Below are positions 1 through 11,506 of a stretch of 64,000 nt of DNA, one piece after another. Within the stretch, counting starts at the first letter, position 1. Every line of letters begins with the position of its first letter. Where the stretch lies: assembly GCA_958299035.1 (NCBI GenBank), contig CATQJL010000112.1, forward strand, positions 60,867,823-60,931,822, in the 5' to 3' direction. The notes below the pieces were generated by a model. It was not told the origin of the DNA. It searched no databases and saw only the letters and a list, made by a program, of their open reading frames with translations. The DNA comes from Cylicocyclus nassatus. Its lineage: Eukaryota; Nematoda; Chromadorea; Rhabditida; Strongylidae. Made by a program: the position numbers and the translations under genes.

Positions 1-1139
1 CTTACAAAAAAGCATCGGTTAAGCGACGCCGCGGTGCGACAGTTAGCGACAGCTCGGTTTGGCGCGCGTCCAATGTTCGCCTCTTGAGGCATATAACATG
101 TTAAGATACGCGGAGAGCATAAACTACCAGTTTTTCCAGGGCACCGCCCGGACACCGCAAATAGATATCCCCTTTGCTTTTCACCCATGACGATTCCTAG
201 CCTGTTATTTGCCCATCTCGTACCGGGCCCTGACTCCGACATTATGTCACCGCGTCTTGATCAGTTCTAGTGCCGTTGCTTACACAAAATCGCAGAAGCA
301 GAGTAATAAGAACCATTCTCGTTGCAAAGTGGTAAAAACCATTGAATCGATAGAAGAACCAAGCAAATGTTGGCGAGTAATAGCCTATTTTCTCCGCCAG
401 AGTCGAAAAAGCATATGTGCAAGGTTTCATCCGAATTCGTCAACTAGTCCCCAAGATACACAAGCTTTGAGTTTTATGTACAAAGTGACCGGTAGGTATG
501 GGTGCCATGTGATATACCTTTTTCTGGAAATATTCTGTTATGACGGCTGTTATGTCTGTGTATGGCCGAATTGAAGAGATAGTCACTACGACGCAGTCAG
601 CCAGCACCATGTTTACCGTACCGTATTCTATCATAGAGGAAAGAAATCACTTCTAAAGCACAGTGTTTTTCTTCAAAATTTAGCGAGTTGCAATGTAAAC
701 TGTCGACTGTAAACTTGTTGATGAAATGGATTCAATCGCGTATTTGGCTGGAAAAAACAATATACATTACGTCTTAATTAAGATTGGACTCCAAATTTGC
801 GGAATTTATCCACACGGTGATATTTTTAGAGGTACATCACAAAAGGAGCAGCTGCGCAAGAAAGATGGATGATATCTACCACAAAATCATCTGCGATGCG
901 CGCTTCATACCCAAATCCATTTTCTCCCCATGCTCACCGCACTGTAACTGATTGGTTTATTGCTGCGAGCTATGCTCAATCTTTCTAATGCTGAAACTAT
1001 TCAACAAAAGTTCCTTAATAAACTAAGCTCTGTTTAGTCATTCATATGGCATTTGTAAAGTTTGGAAACACTAGCTCGTTAGTATACTTTCTAAACAGAA
1101 AGCTCCAGTAAAATTTCTTTATTAAATTTGGGTACAGGA
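1..1139. other. No gene seen; one repeat copy
   Basis: The first 100 bases are GC-richer (GACGCCGCGGTGCGAC, GGCGCGCGTCC) and may be the end of a repeat cut by the window. The rest is AT-rich, apart from repeat copy A at 470-650. The 121-codon frame at 209-574 has no protein-like features. Confidence 0.5.
470..650 (+). repeat. Interspersed repeat, copy A
   Basis: A segment with AAAGTGACCGGTAGGTATGG, GTGATATACCTTTTTCTGGA and ATGACGGCT recurs at about 3045-3290 in the same orientation. After a small gap both copies also share a ...ACCGTACCGTATTCT-like and GAGGA...AGAA end. Family unknown; no terminal structure seen. Confidence 0.5.
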
Positions 1140-1357
1140 CTTATCAACTCAAGTGTCGGATGTAACAGCATTCCCATACCTGCGCGAAATTCTGCACCTT
1201 TTCCGCGAACATGCTCTCTAATCAGATCTTATCTATTTAGGCTCCGCCTTTTCTACTCTCGCCGTGGGAGAGTGATAAGTGAGCATGTTCGCGAAAGAGG
1301 TGCAGAGTTCCGCGCGGAAGTGGAGATGCTGGTGCATCCGACACTGCAGTTGATAAG
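1140..1357. mobile_element. Imperfect palindromic MITE, 218 bp
   Basis: The left arm from CTTATCAACTCAAGTGTCGG is the inverse of the right arm ending CAGTTGATAAG. Shared inner blocks are ATTCTGCACCTTTTCCGCGA and GCGAACATGCTC. The loop holds TCCGCCTTTTCTACTCTCGC. The open frame crossing it (1128-1466) is a by-product. Confidence 0.65.
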
Positions 1358-2076
1358 CCGTGTATGTGTAATCATTATGTGGCATTTGCAAATTCTGAAA
1401 ATTCTAATTCATTATGTGCACTTTCTGAATAGATGTAGAAGATTTTTAGTATCTATTGTTTCATAATGATGAACTCTCACTGCGTCATAAAGCTACGAAA
1501 AATATGGGCTGTTAACAATAAATCTAGGGGGTTGAACGTTTTCTTGGGAGAGGAAACTTTCTTTCTTTTATTTTTTGATTTTTTCTTTAGTATCAAAGGA
1601 GGTAGATTATTATTAGTAATTTATTCTAAGACACTTTAAAAGGTCTGTACTCTATGAGTATGGTCGATTAGTATATACATAACCCAAAAAGTTCTAGCAT
1701 GAAACATCCAATATTTCCACGAAAAACTTGCAAATGACGCGTAAATCTTTTTCTCGTAAGTTACTGTAAGATCAGTGAACATTTTTGAAGATGCAATACT
1801 TTTCCAACTTTTATGTGTACGCTCTGCAGATGCACATTGGGCAAGTTTTTCTCTGTTGATTGTGCTACCTCTGCAAAGTTTTTCAAGCGGAAAAATTTCG
1901 CGGCGCTCGGAATTATGGCCGCCTTGCAATCTCCGTGTCATTTTGCACAAACTTTGCATCCACTTGCCTATCAGCTCCTCTGGTGAATAGCTATTAAAAC
2001 TTCTTATTTTAATGTGTATTTCATTATGAAATTTCATATGAAATTAACACCATATAATCAACAGCTGATTATATTA

Positions 2077-2573
2077 TTAGGTTGTCCCATGAGTCTTTTC
2101 ATATTCGAAACTTCAAACTGATATTTCTCAAAAACTAAGGCAACTATAAGGGTGCAAATTTGCAGCACTATCTCTGAGTATGTAAGCTATATAACCATGT
2201 GATTGCGAAGAACACAGAATCGCCACAGGCAAAGTCTGAAAATTAAACTCATTATTTTTTCTTGATCTTTAGCCATCAGAAAAGTACAGCAAGTGTATGT
2301 ATAAATGTCTGATGGAGAGAGTATATGCATGAGTGAGTGGGAAAGTCGCACAACTGTTTTGAACTGAGATACGATTATTTTCGTTTTTGGAATTCGGGAT
2401 TTTATTTTGGCTTGAAACTCAATACGGATCAGCTTGGTGCAGACTTTTGAACGCCCTCTTGTAGAGTTTGCTTTAACTTGTCTAATGGTCCTCAGCATCC
2501 TTTTAGAAATTTAAGAATAACTGACTTATCTTGGTGAAAATTCAGATATGAAAAGATTCATGGAACAACCTGA
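2077..2573. mobile_element. Mariner-like MITE, 497 bp, TA target
   Basis: The left end TTAGGTTGTCCCATGAGTCT matches the right end read inversely (TCAGGTTGTTCCATGAATCT), and both continue TTTCATAT. TA flanks lie at 2075-2076 and 2574-2575. The ends resemble the other TTAGGTTGT elements here but the interior does not. No transposase. Confidence 0.7.
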
Positions 2574-3044
2574 TATATTCCGAAAGTTCCGGCGATTTTT
2601 GGTTGCCCTATGTTCAACGCAGATATTTATAAGTTTTACCCTTATCGTAGAATTGTTAATAATTTGTGGGAATCCTACTTATAAAATTTTAGGACCCAAA
2701 ACACCAGTTGCCGAATTGCAATCATGTTAAAGAAATTTATATTATGGGACCTAGTCTTTGAAATCACCCAGTTATACATAGTAGGTAAGAGTGTCATACG
2801 CTAACATCTGCACTTTTACTCCTGCGTGGACTTCGCTTGCTTTCTAAATTTAACCTTTAAATATCGAAGATGGCCTTAGCTAATCTTTATGCGACAACAA
2901 AGTACGCATAGACAAGGGCATTCAATTGTGTATGCTAGAGAGTGAAAAAAGCAAGCCTGGATCACCAGCAAATCAGCTTTTTTTTCGTCTGGGAGAGTAA
3001 AAACAAATCCAATTGGAAAATTGGTATATGGCGCGGGAAGAAGC

Positions 3045-3290
3045 ACAAATACAGTGTGGCCGGTAAGTATGGGCGTTACAACATGTGATATACCTTTTTT
3101 CTGGAATATTTTATCATGACGGCTAAAATGCTGTAGCTTATGGACAGTCTCTATATTAAGATAAGCGGAAATCACGCGAACTGAAGTTTTCTGATGCGAA
3201 CGGGACTCCTGAGACCACTTCCTCTTGAGAGGCGCGGCGGCGCTTCAATTATCACCATATTTATGGTACCGTATCTTATTTTGGAGAGGA
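3045..3290 (+). repeat. Interspersed repeat, copy B
   Basis: Direct-orientation relative of 470-650 (CCGGTAAGTATGGGCGTTAC, GTGATATACCTTTTTTCTGG, ATCATGACGGCT, GTACCGTATCTTATTTT). It has diverged by substitutions and small indels and carries an extra 50 bases or so in its second half. Confidence 0.5.
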
Positions 3291-4052
3291 GAATTTTTTG
3301 CTGTTACGGATTGTGTTATTCCTTGGACTGTGCTTTACAGAACCTCAGGTCTTAGAATCTAGTTGATCAATAATCGGGTTATTTCAACGGAGTCGCAATG
3401 GATACATTCTTCGAGTAGCATTTTTGACGCATCAACTTCAAGTTAAGCTGCTGGAGTCTGTATGCATGTGCAGGAACCCAGTCTTGCAGGAGTAACACGA
3501 TAAGATGCCTGTGTTTCCGGCATGCAAAAATAATATTACCAGGGTTAAGCGTTGGGTGCGGCACGCCACACCTGGGGGGTCGTATTGAGGAGTCAAAAGA
3601 GGATCGTAGTTGGGTAATCTGATAATAGTGATAACATGATATTTGTATCATACCCATAATTAGCATGTCAATTAACCCCTGTAGACAAAGTGTGAGCGAA
3701 TTCTGAAGATTCAAGATACTAGGCTACCTAAATGATATGGTCAAATTCCAACATTGTTAACTTTGTTTCAATGGTGAATCAGCTACCAGTTTTTGCACTC
3801 AAGACAAAGCACTACTCCTTCTTTGTCCATCTCAGGAATCCCGCTTCAGAAGACCTGCAACCTGTGGAATTAGAAGCCAACCACAATCTCGTTTTTCCCA
3901 CTTTTCGCTTTTGATCGCTGTGCTTTCACCAAATATTACTCAAAGCTAAGAAGACGAATCAGGCTCCAAACACTCATATGGAATCTACAAGGTTTAGGCT
4001 ATCGATTCATATAAATACTGTCCGCTTAAAAATGTTTTTTTGATATAGTTAA

Positions 4053-4126
4053 TGGGGTGCGGCACACTTCCTTAAAAGCTGCGGCTGCCGCAGGTTTTAA
4101 GGGGGGGGGGTGCCGCACCCCCTTAA
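4053..4126. repeat. Strong 74-nt hairpin ending in a G tract
   Basis: GGGGTGCGGCAC...TTAAAA pairs with TTTTAAG...TGCCGCACCCC around a GC-rich loop that is itself palindromic (CTGCGGCTGCCGCAG). One arm contains ten consecutive G (4101-4110). The GGGTGCGGCACGCC word also occurs at about 3555, suggesting a dispersed element. Confidence 0.5.
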
Positions 4127-5112
4127 CTTGCCTTCAAAATCCAGAAAGCGCTCCATTGCTGGTATGAGTATTGAGCACATAGCTTCTTCTTGCTACACTG
4201 GAAATTTGGAGCCGAACGCCCCACCCATAAGAAAATTATGGCCCTTTCAATATGCCCATTCAGATCAAAATCAGCCGTCAAGTTACGTGTGATTGTAAAG
4301 TGCAGTCACAGAAAATCGGGCGTACAGCTCTCAGAAATTTGAAAACTCTCTAGAAAAAGCTGGTGTCCTCCAGAATGTCACACTTTGAGGTCCAGAGGTT
4401 AAGAAGGGGTCGTTTGAGGGCTTTCATGAGAGGGGGAGGGGTTGTTTTCGAAAGACTTGTGCCTGACCTCTTTCTCAACTCTGGTATTGCTATATTAAGT
4501 ATATAGTTCAGGGGGTCTTATTAAGATAGCAGTCAGGGGAGGGGGGGGGGGGTCGTAACCAGCGATCGTGTGTCACACCCCTTGCTTGACCCTTAATATT
4601 ACAGAATCTTGTTTCCTATGAAAAATCATTAAACGAAAATTGTGACGCTCATACTTTTCGGACCCTGCCGTGGCTTTTTTATTTGCTCACAAAAATTCCC
4701 AAGCACCGAATATACATGATTTTTCTAGCTATGATACAATTTCTGGAATACAGGCTATCCAACGTCGACAATCAAATCTTTCTTTGTTTCCTTATGTAAA
4801 GCGTTACTATGTCAAAATAGACGGCCTTGAGAAAACATTGTTGATCTTTTAGATTTTCGCTTCTCTCGCTTGCGTTTTTCATGTGTCGTGCAATTTCTTT
4901 GGTAGCAAAAACCTGCTCATTTCCAACAAAAATTACGTTGTCCGGAAATCCTATTTTAAAAAAGCTGTAACAAATCAAATTAGAAAATCTGCAAATCGGA
5001 CAGAACTTTCGGATTAACGTTATTCGTTCACCTACTTCTATAACAGATGAACACAAGCTTTTTTGATGTATTGGAGACCAGAAAGTACAAATACTTTTGA
5101 TTTAACGAGATC

Positions 5113-5238
5113 GGCTGGAAGGCTACCGCTAGAACCCGCGATGCAGTCTGCGTCTCTCTTGAGAGCATGCTCTTCGATCATTCCCTAGCCTTGATTAGGC
5201 TTCGAAGCCCCGCCTTACAGCCGCCAATCCCGTTGAAC
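5113..5238 (+). mobile_element. GCCCCGCC-family small repeat, copy 1
   Basis: Contains GCAGTCTGCGTCTCTCTTGA, ATCATTCCCTAGCCTTGATT and TTCGAAGCCCCGCCTT, and ends CAGCCGCCAATC. Related copies are at 12451-12678 (rearranged, opposite strand), 19773-19949 (opposite strand, shorter middle) and 60933-61067 (same orientation). Ends are roughly inverted (GGCTG / CAGCC). Confidence 0.6.
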
Positions 5239-5412
5239 TAAAGGTTATTTGCAATAATGATTGCAGATGAGAATGCAAGCTGTACAAAGTATCAAAAATG
5301 CAGCAATAAATGCGCGGTTTATTAGCGGTGGCGGTCCCGAATATTGTTTCGCAGACTCTAAAGGAGACGACAAGGCTTGGGCTGTGTTTTCCAAATGTCT
5401 GGAATGTTTCTT

Positions 5413-6078
5413 ACAAGGAGAGGATACTTAGTCGAAAGCACCAATCCGGACGAGACATACATCATCTTAAAGCGCTTAAAACGTTGATTCTAAATCTGTA
5501 GTTTCTAGCTGCAGAGCGGTTTTGTAGAAAGAGTTATGAGGGATGTTCCCCTCTGAGGTTGAGGCGCCCTCCAGCGGTCTCCCCTTATCTATGAGCACTG
5601 TAAAGGAGTATCAGCTGGTGGCAAGTGGCCTAAAGATAGGTAACTTAAATGAAGATTACAATAAGCATTATAATGCTCGTACTGCTTTGGCTTTTTTTAA
5701 CACTTATAACTCTTCGATTAGCATCAATATCATCAGAAATTTGAGGCTTTAGGGCTCTGAAGCCATGTAGAAGCTCAATTTGGCAAAAACTGCGATACAG
5801 TTGCATGCCAAGGGGATTAAAACCTTGACACTCTACTTATCAAGCACGTCACTTACCACCAATCGTTGCCACCAGTCGGTATTCCTCTACAGTGCTCATA
5901 GGTAAGGGGAGACCTGGTGGAGGGCGCCTCAACTCCGGAGGGAAACAGCCCTCATAATTCCCTTTACAAAACCGCTCCGCAGCTAGAAACTACAGATTTG
6001 GAACCAGCGTTTCAAGCGCTTTAAGATAATATATGTCTCATCCAGATTGCTGCTTTCGACTAAGTATCCTCTCCTTGT
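5413..6078. repeat. Foldback element, arms about 217 bp, spacer about 231 bp
   Basis: The left arm 5413-5630 and right arm 5862-6078 are inverted copies. Landmarks are AAGGAGAGGATACTTAGTCG, TCTAGCTGCAGAGCGGTTTT, GAGGCGCCCTCCAG and TATGAGCACTGTA. Arm divergence is moderate (substitutions and small indels). Frames at 5310-5501 and 5543-5752 fall in it and are not genes. Confidence 0.75.
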
Positions 6079-6653
6079 TAGATTTTTCGCGAGCTTATGA
6101 TCTCGACGATCTAGGAACGGGCATTTAGGTAATAGAATTGATCTGAGGTCAGATGCTAAGCGTGGAGTTAGCCTGGGGGCCCAGTGGCCCAGATCGGGGG
6201 GAGGGGGGGGGGAGTGACTGTGCCAAAAAATTATTGGAGATCTCCATCAGAATAACAAAACAATACTATTTTATGGCATAGTCAAAAGTTCACTTTACAA
6301 TAAAAGTGATGCTCCAGCACTCTTTGAGGAGCATCGTCCCATTACGCTAATCAAACGATTGTCGGCAATGATGTATGTCCATGGTGGCGATATCTTGGTC
6401 GTTGGTGATATTAGGTAGATGTGAAAGAATTTCTTCTCGGCGGGATCCACAGTCATCCAGTTGGTATGTGAATTTTACGGCGTCTAGCTTGCAGCGGTTT
6501 TTTTGTTGTCATTCTCTTTTGCGAGCGTCTCAGATTGATGTAGGTCGTCTGGCAGTGAAGTGACTGACAGCTTTTGCAGGGATGCCAAACAATGATTTTC
6601 TCAAAAGGCCAGCTCCATAGTTGAGATTGTCTCTAAGCAGCAGGCTGACTTTA

Positions 6654-6893
6654 GGCCTAAGGCATACCTTGCGCGATTTCGTCAAATCGCTACATACACG
6701 CGACTTGGCAGTTTGCCAGATATTTACAGATCAATCATGCGTGGGTTCTAAGTGCATAGGTGCGTAGTTAGCGTAAGTCAGAGCAAAAGCTTTAAGTCTG
6801 GCACATGCAAAGCGCGCTAACGACAAGTGACAAAGAGTCGCTGCAGTGCCATATTGCGCAGCGACTCGAATTGCGTGAAGTATGCCTTAGGCC
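6654..6893. mobile_element. Small palindromic MITE (GGCCTAAGGCATA family), copy 1, 240 bp
   Basis: The ends GGCCTAAGGCATACCTTGCG / CGTGAAGTATGCCTTAGGCC are inverse copies, and the inner ATTTCG...CGACTCGAAT region is also related. The second copy at 59130-59363 shares the ends and internal words such as TTGCCAGAT, CGCATAGG/TGCATAGG and TTGCGCAGCGAC. The target duplication is unclear because the terminus itself is palindromic. Confidence 0.7.
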
Positions 6894-9128
6894 TTGTGCG
6901 GCATATGAATATGATGATTTCAATCTTTTGCGTGCAAAGGTTTTTTCATGCATCATAAGTCGTTTTCTATAAAGATACCAAAACGTAGATAAAGCGGGCA
7001 AAATGCTCAGAATACCTACAAATTGACGTATGTTTGCAAACTCCTATAGCTTACCTAATATTACTCGGTCACATACATCCTTCAACTACAGAAAGGTATG
7101 TAAAAATAAAAACAGCATCAAAGCTTTTTACAATTACAACTGAAAAAACTTAACAGGCTTGGCATAAACTGACTCTTCCCTGTATTATAGCATTTTGCAA
7201 AAATCAATAATGGTTTGCAACAAAAATTAGGTCCGACGTACTCCTTGCAGGTTTCAGGTGATAGACACCTTTGTGATGTGAATGAGAACGAATCATAATG
7301 AGTTCTTTTTGATCTGCAGTCAGAGAAGGCTAAGGCATCGAGATTTAACGATCAAGGACCGTAGCTCATAAAAAAAGTGATATGTTCAGTTTTATTACGC
7401 TCAAATATATTCGGAATCGTCGCAATCAAGATCACGGGTTGAATCCACGGGTTAAATCCTTCCAACTCGCTCTTATATGACTTCAATAAATGCCTAATAG
7501 TTCCGCCTTCGAGGCGACTTAACATAACTGCTAAAATGATTAGTCATAAGAATATGACAAACCAGAAAAGCTGATTTGGGTGAAAACAGTAAAAGAAATT
7601 GCAAGAGAGAGTCTAAGGCAGAGAGAGCTAAAAGATCAAAACAATTAAACAACCTAACAATGCTAAGACTAGCACAACTCTAACTGCAGTGCTACGTATG
7701 TCCCACGGTTTTTCATCTGTGCGTTATGTACGAGAAAAAAACTAGCTTTTGTGAAACCCAAAGATTTGAAGCTGACTAAGCCCAACCTGAATGTAAAGAA
7801 AGCCTAGTGGTAGCTACGGTTCCTCCAAGATTACTCTTTTGAAATCGTTCATTTAGACGCTTCGAAGTTTTTAGGATACCAGGCTCCAGAAAACTAAAGA
7901 GCTTGCAGGAATATCAGTTAAGTATGTATTATCGCAATAACAGTTTTTACAAAATTGATTAGTTTCCAAGAGCAATAAGTTTGAGTCACATAATACATAG
8001 CTTTTTGGTATAATACTATTTGAGAAGTAGAAATCACTTTTGGTGAAGGAAAATATTTATATGAAGCTTACGAGACTTCTATTTGACAATCCCATGGGCC
8101 ATTTCAAATACCCTATTCTGTCCTTCTGCTCCACTTCATTCTGATGCGTCAGCAGTACGGCGCTATAGGCCTAGGCAGAGAAATTTCCAAAAACATGAAA
8201 ATTGCCTTCTGGTGCGGTTCATTATTCATCTCGTGCTTAGCTCCTTTGTGCATTGCACACCTTCTCATTGATCTGCCTCGCTATAGCTCTCGCTTTTCAT
8301 TTTTAGTGAAATTTTAGACTGAATGATATGTGACCCCAAGCAAGAAAATCCAGCAGGCTGCAGATTTTCAGTTGATATTAGTTTGCTTCTTCTGCAATCG
8401 TTACCGAGAACAATTTTGGTAGCGCAATCTCCTATTCTTCGTCAAATGTTGCAAAACATTGCGTTCGTCAAATGATCTGTTTGAAATGAAATATTATATC
8501 CGTGCATTTCAGAGCAATAAATCCATCTCGCCACTGAAAAAACGAGCATTGACGGATCGCATAGGGCTGGAAACCCATCTACTGCACATTTAGGTGGGCA
8601 AGATGAATACATAGAAAGATTCATCAGTTTATTTCTCTTTTATCATTCCCTTTACTCTTCTTCAGTTACATGCACACAAGATGCAGAATTCTCAGTAATG
8701 ATTGTGAATTGTACGAATTTCTCTCAAATCTTAGACTAAAAATGTGCATTCAATCGTTTTCTCTAACGTACCATTATGTGCTCGCTGAAAAAATTGCTAT
8801 AGTGCCCCAGGGCGATTGAAAGTTGAAGAAAAAAGTTAGATTATGATGGAAAAGCTGATGCAATAACCACGCGAAGTTTTCATAAGGGGAAGTGTGTCCA
8901 GATGACGTCATTCAACAAAATTATTTCTATTCGCCTTTTCCAACAGCTAGTTTTTGTTTATAAGCTTGCCCTTCGTTCGAAGAAACTGTCCAGGTCAAGC
9001 TTCTGGCGAAGGCCTAGAAAACTTTGAACGAATTTTCCTTGACAGTAGATTTCGACGCTGTTTTGCAAAATTCCTTTAACTGAGCCCTTTCTATACGTAC
9101 AGCCGCGTAGACTTGCCATATTGAGTGA
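6894..9128. other. No gene or repeat recognised
   Basis: AT-rich DNA with stops in all frames. I found no splice-bounded exon, inverted repeat or copy of the window's repeat families. Confidence 0.5.
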
Positions 9129-10070
9129 CTAGCTGGCTTACCAGGCTCCGCCCTGCCCTGCCAAAAACGAAAAAGGTTCCATTTCTATCCCTGTACACCT
9201 TTACCTGTGCCTACTTCTACATGCAATTCCCTATTCCCGCTGAGTTAGTAATCGGTATGCTCAACTACCTTCCTCACCAACCCAACCCCCCAGTCCCGTA
9301 GCTCAAACTTGCAAAAAAAAATAAAATCGATAAAAGTAAGGATAGTTCTAAAAACTGATGGCGTTATTGGGCTATCCGGGCCCTAAAATGTTTTTGTGGT
9401 GGATCTTGCTCAAACTCGATATATGGGAGTTATTCAAGCGGCTGATGACGAATATCGTAGTCATTTCGCGTGGCAGCGGTTAAAAATCATGAACCTGCCT
9501 GAAACCTTGGCAGGGAATTACCTAAAATGCTGTTTCAAGAATATCGTGCTTAATCCCATGATAATGGCAATTCGTGTGGTATAAAAGTTTCCCATGACCG
9601 CAATGCTTTCCTTATAGGACCACTGCAGCGCGCGATAACCCTTCGGCGGCTTTTACCTAAGCAAAAACAGGGGGAGGGAGATTTGCCGCGTGCGTTCACT
9701 TTGGGCAGGTTATCAGGATGTCGCTGGAGACCGCCATGCAAAGCAACCGTTCAACCATTTCGTGAATATCTGGGATCTAAATTGACCCGAAAGCGAAAAA
9801 ATGTCCATTCAAACCCCGCGATTCACCATAACTTGACTAATGCTTTATGACAGCGAGCAAGCATCATATTCATAAGCAGTATACTTCTGAACCGTTACAG
9901 GTAAGGTTTTGAGCAAATCTGAAACTTCGACCCATCAACACCCACCGTAACCCAAGAAAATGCACTATCCTGCGAATTCAGCATGATATTCATGTTCGGC
10001 GCGCTAAATGATCACCCTAGACGGAGTTTAGAGCAAATCTATGTTTTCGATCCCATAAAGTATACCGCCA

Positions 10071-10409
10071 TCTTATATATAAAGCTGAATGTCTGTTTGT
10101 ATGTCTGTATGTCTGTCTGTGTGTACGTATGTTCCGAATAGAAAATTCCATTTTCGAACCAATCCGGACCAAACTTGGCACACATACACTTCGGGCCCCG
10201 GCGGGCCCGAAGGGCGGCCCTCTGCCAAATTCCAGCCCCCTAGCTCAAATTTTGCAAGAAATCGATAAAATCGATATGGATCGATGATGAAAAGTAGCCT
10301 ATGACACCCGCCGGGGCCCGAAGTGTATGTGTGCCAAGTTTGGTCCGGATCGGTTAAGAAATGGAACTTTCTATTCGGAACATACGGCGGAGCTGGGTAA
10401 GCCAGCTAG
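10071..10409 (+). mobile_element. Nested 339-bp non-autonomous Helitron
   Basis: It begins TCTTATATATAAAGCTG after an A at 10070 and ends CTAG (10406-10409) before a T. Just inside the 3' end is a perfect 6-bp stem (AGCTGG / CCAGCT, loop GTAAG). It shares the 5' 80 bases or so and the 3' hairpin with the larger minus-strand copy that surrounds it, so it belongs to the same family but is inserted in the opposite orientation. It has an internal inverted repeat around the CTTCGGGCCCCGG / CCGGGGCCCGAAG blocks. It carries no coding capacity. Confidence 0.8.
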
Positions 10410-10670
10410 TAATATATAAAAAGGTCCCAATATGCAGAGAGAGTTTGAAATTCGTAATCAGCATGTTAAATAAGTTCTCTGGATCGAACTCCAGCCGAAT
10501 TCATGATTTTGAATCCCTACCGTACACCCATCGTAACCACACGGGGAGACGTTCTACGGAGTGTGATATATGTAATCAGTGTGTAAGATAACCCTTATAC
10601 ACGAACTTTGAGCAAGCTCTACGACAATAAAAAATTTGGGGCCCGGATAGCCGAACAGCGCCAAACTAAT

Positions 10671-11015
10671 ATTGTATTCATAATCAGCATGCTCGATTAC
10701 CCCCTGTGCAAACTTCCAGCCCCGCAGGTCAAACTTTACAAAAAAAATCGATAAAATCGATAAGAGTAATGGAGGATTTCAAAACTAATCTAGTATTCGT
10801 AATCAGCCTGCTCGATTACCTCCTATGCAAACTCCCAGCCCTGCAGGTCAAACTATGCAAAAAAATCGATAAAAATTGATAAGAGTAATGGAGGATTTCA
10901 AAACTAATCTAGTATTCGTAATCAGCCTGCTCGATCACCTCCTATGCAAACTCCCAGCCCTGCAGGTCAAACTATGCAAAAAAATCGATAAAAATTGATA
11001 AAATCGATATCGGTC
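10671..11015 (-). repeat. Tandem units of about 119-120 bp inside the Helitron
   Basis: Three near-identical units start at about 10671, 10791 and 10910 (steps of 120 and 119 bp). Each has a TATTCRTAATCAGC start, a GCAGGTCAAAC block and an AAATCGATAAAA run. More degenerate copies of the same unit lie at about 9245, 9865, 9980 and 10450, and a related segment lies inside the small nested Helitron. Confidence 0.75.
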
Positions 11016-11506
11016 GATGATGAAAAGTAGCCTATGACACCCGCCCGGCTCCGAAGTGTATGTTTGCAAATTCCGGATCGATTCAGAAATAAAAATTTCT
11101 ATTCGGAACATACATACATACAGACAGACATACATACAGACATACACACAAACAGACATTCAGCTTTATATATAAGATAAATGACACTGGAAAGTTCAAT
11201 GTATCTGTGTCACATATATAAAGAATAACTATACATGTTTACTCCGTCTCGTTCCTTTCCTCAGACGGAGTTTTAAGATCTAGACTCTCTCACAGACTCT
11301 TCAATAAGGAGAGAGGGTCTAGGGTATTGGATATATTCATTTTTGAGTGGAATAATTTTGAGTTGTGATAGTTTTTTGCACAAAATCGTTTAAGTATGTA
11401 CATGTTCCTGCTATCCTAAGAGTTTCTGTATATGATACTACCTTTTCCATGTTCATCGAAATACTAGATGTATGTATGAATCTTTTAACATTGAAGGCAG
11501 TGTCCG

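Larger units (their letters stand above)
2574..5112. other. No gene seen; repeat copy B, hairpin and G tracts
   Basis: Besides repeat copy B (3045-3290) and the 4053-4126 hairpin, there are G-rich patches at 4380-4560 (AGAGGGGGAGGGG, 12 G at 4541-4552). Frames of 60-111 codons are not convincing. Confidence 0.5.
9129..11177 (-). mobile_element. Non-autonomous Helitron-like element, about 2.05 kb, interrupted by a second Helitron
   Basis: On the minus strand the 5' end is A^TCTTATATATAAAGCTG (TC at 11177). The 3' end is a short hairpin (CTGG-TAAG-CCAG with one bulged base) followed by CTAG ending at 9129 and then T. These are the hallmarks of Helitrons: 5' TC, a 3' hairpin plus CTRR, insertion between A and T, and no target duplication. 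The interior has a (GTCT/GTAT)n tract near the 5' end and tandem units with AATCAGCATGCTCGATTACC-like cores. No Rep/helicase frame is visible. The assumption that both ends belong to one element rests on no other ends being seen between them. Confidence 0.7.

Noticed and set aside
1636..2037. 133-codon minus-strand frame
   Set aside because: Length is at chance level for 64 kb; no domain, no splice context, and nothing I recognise as transposase despite a nearby mariner-like MITE.
10935..11159. 74-codon minus-strand frame beginning with Val/Cys/Tyr repeats
   Set aside because: It is the (GTAT/GTCT)n microsatellite of the Helitron 5' end translated.
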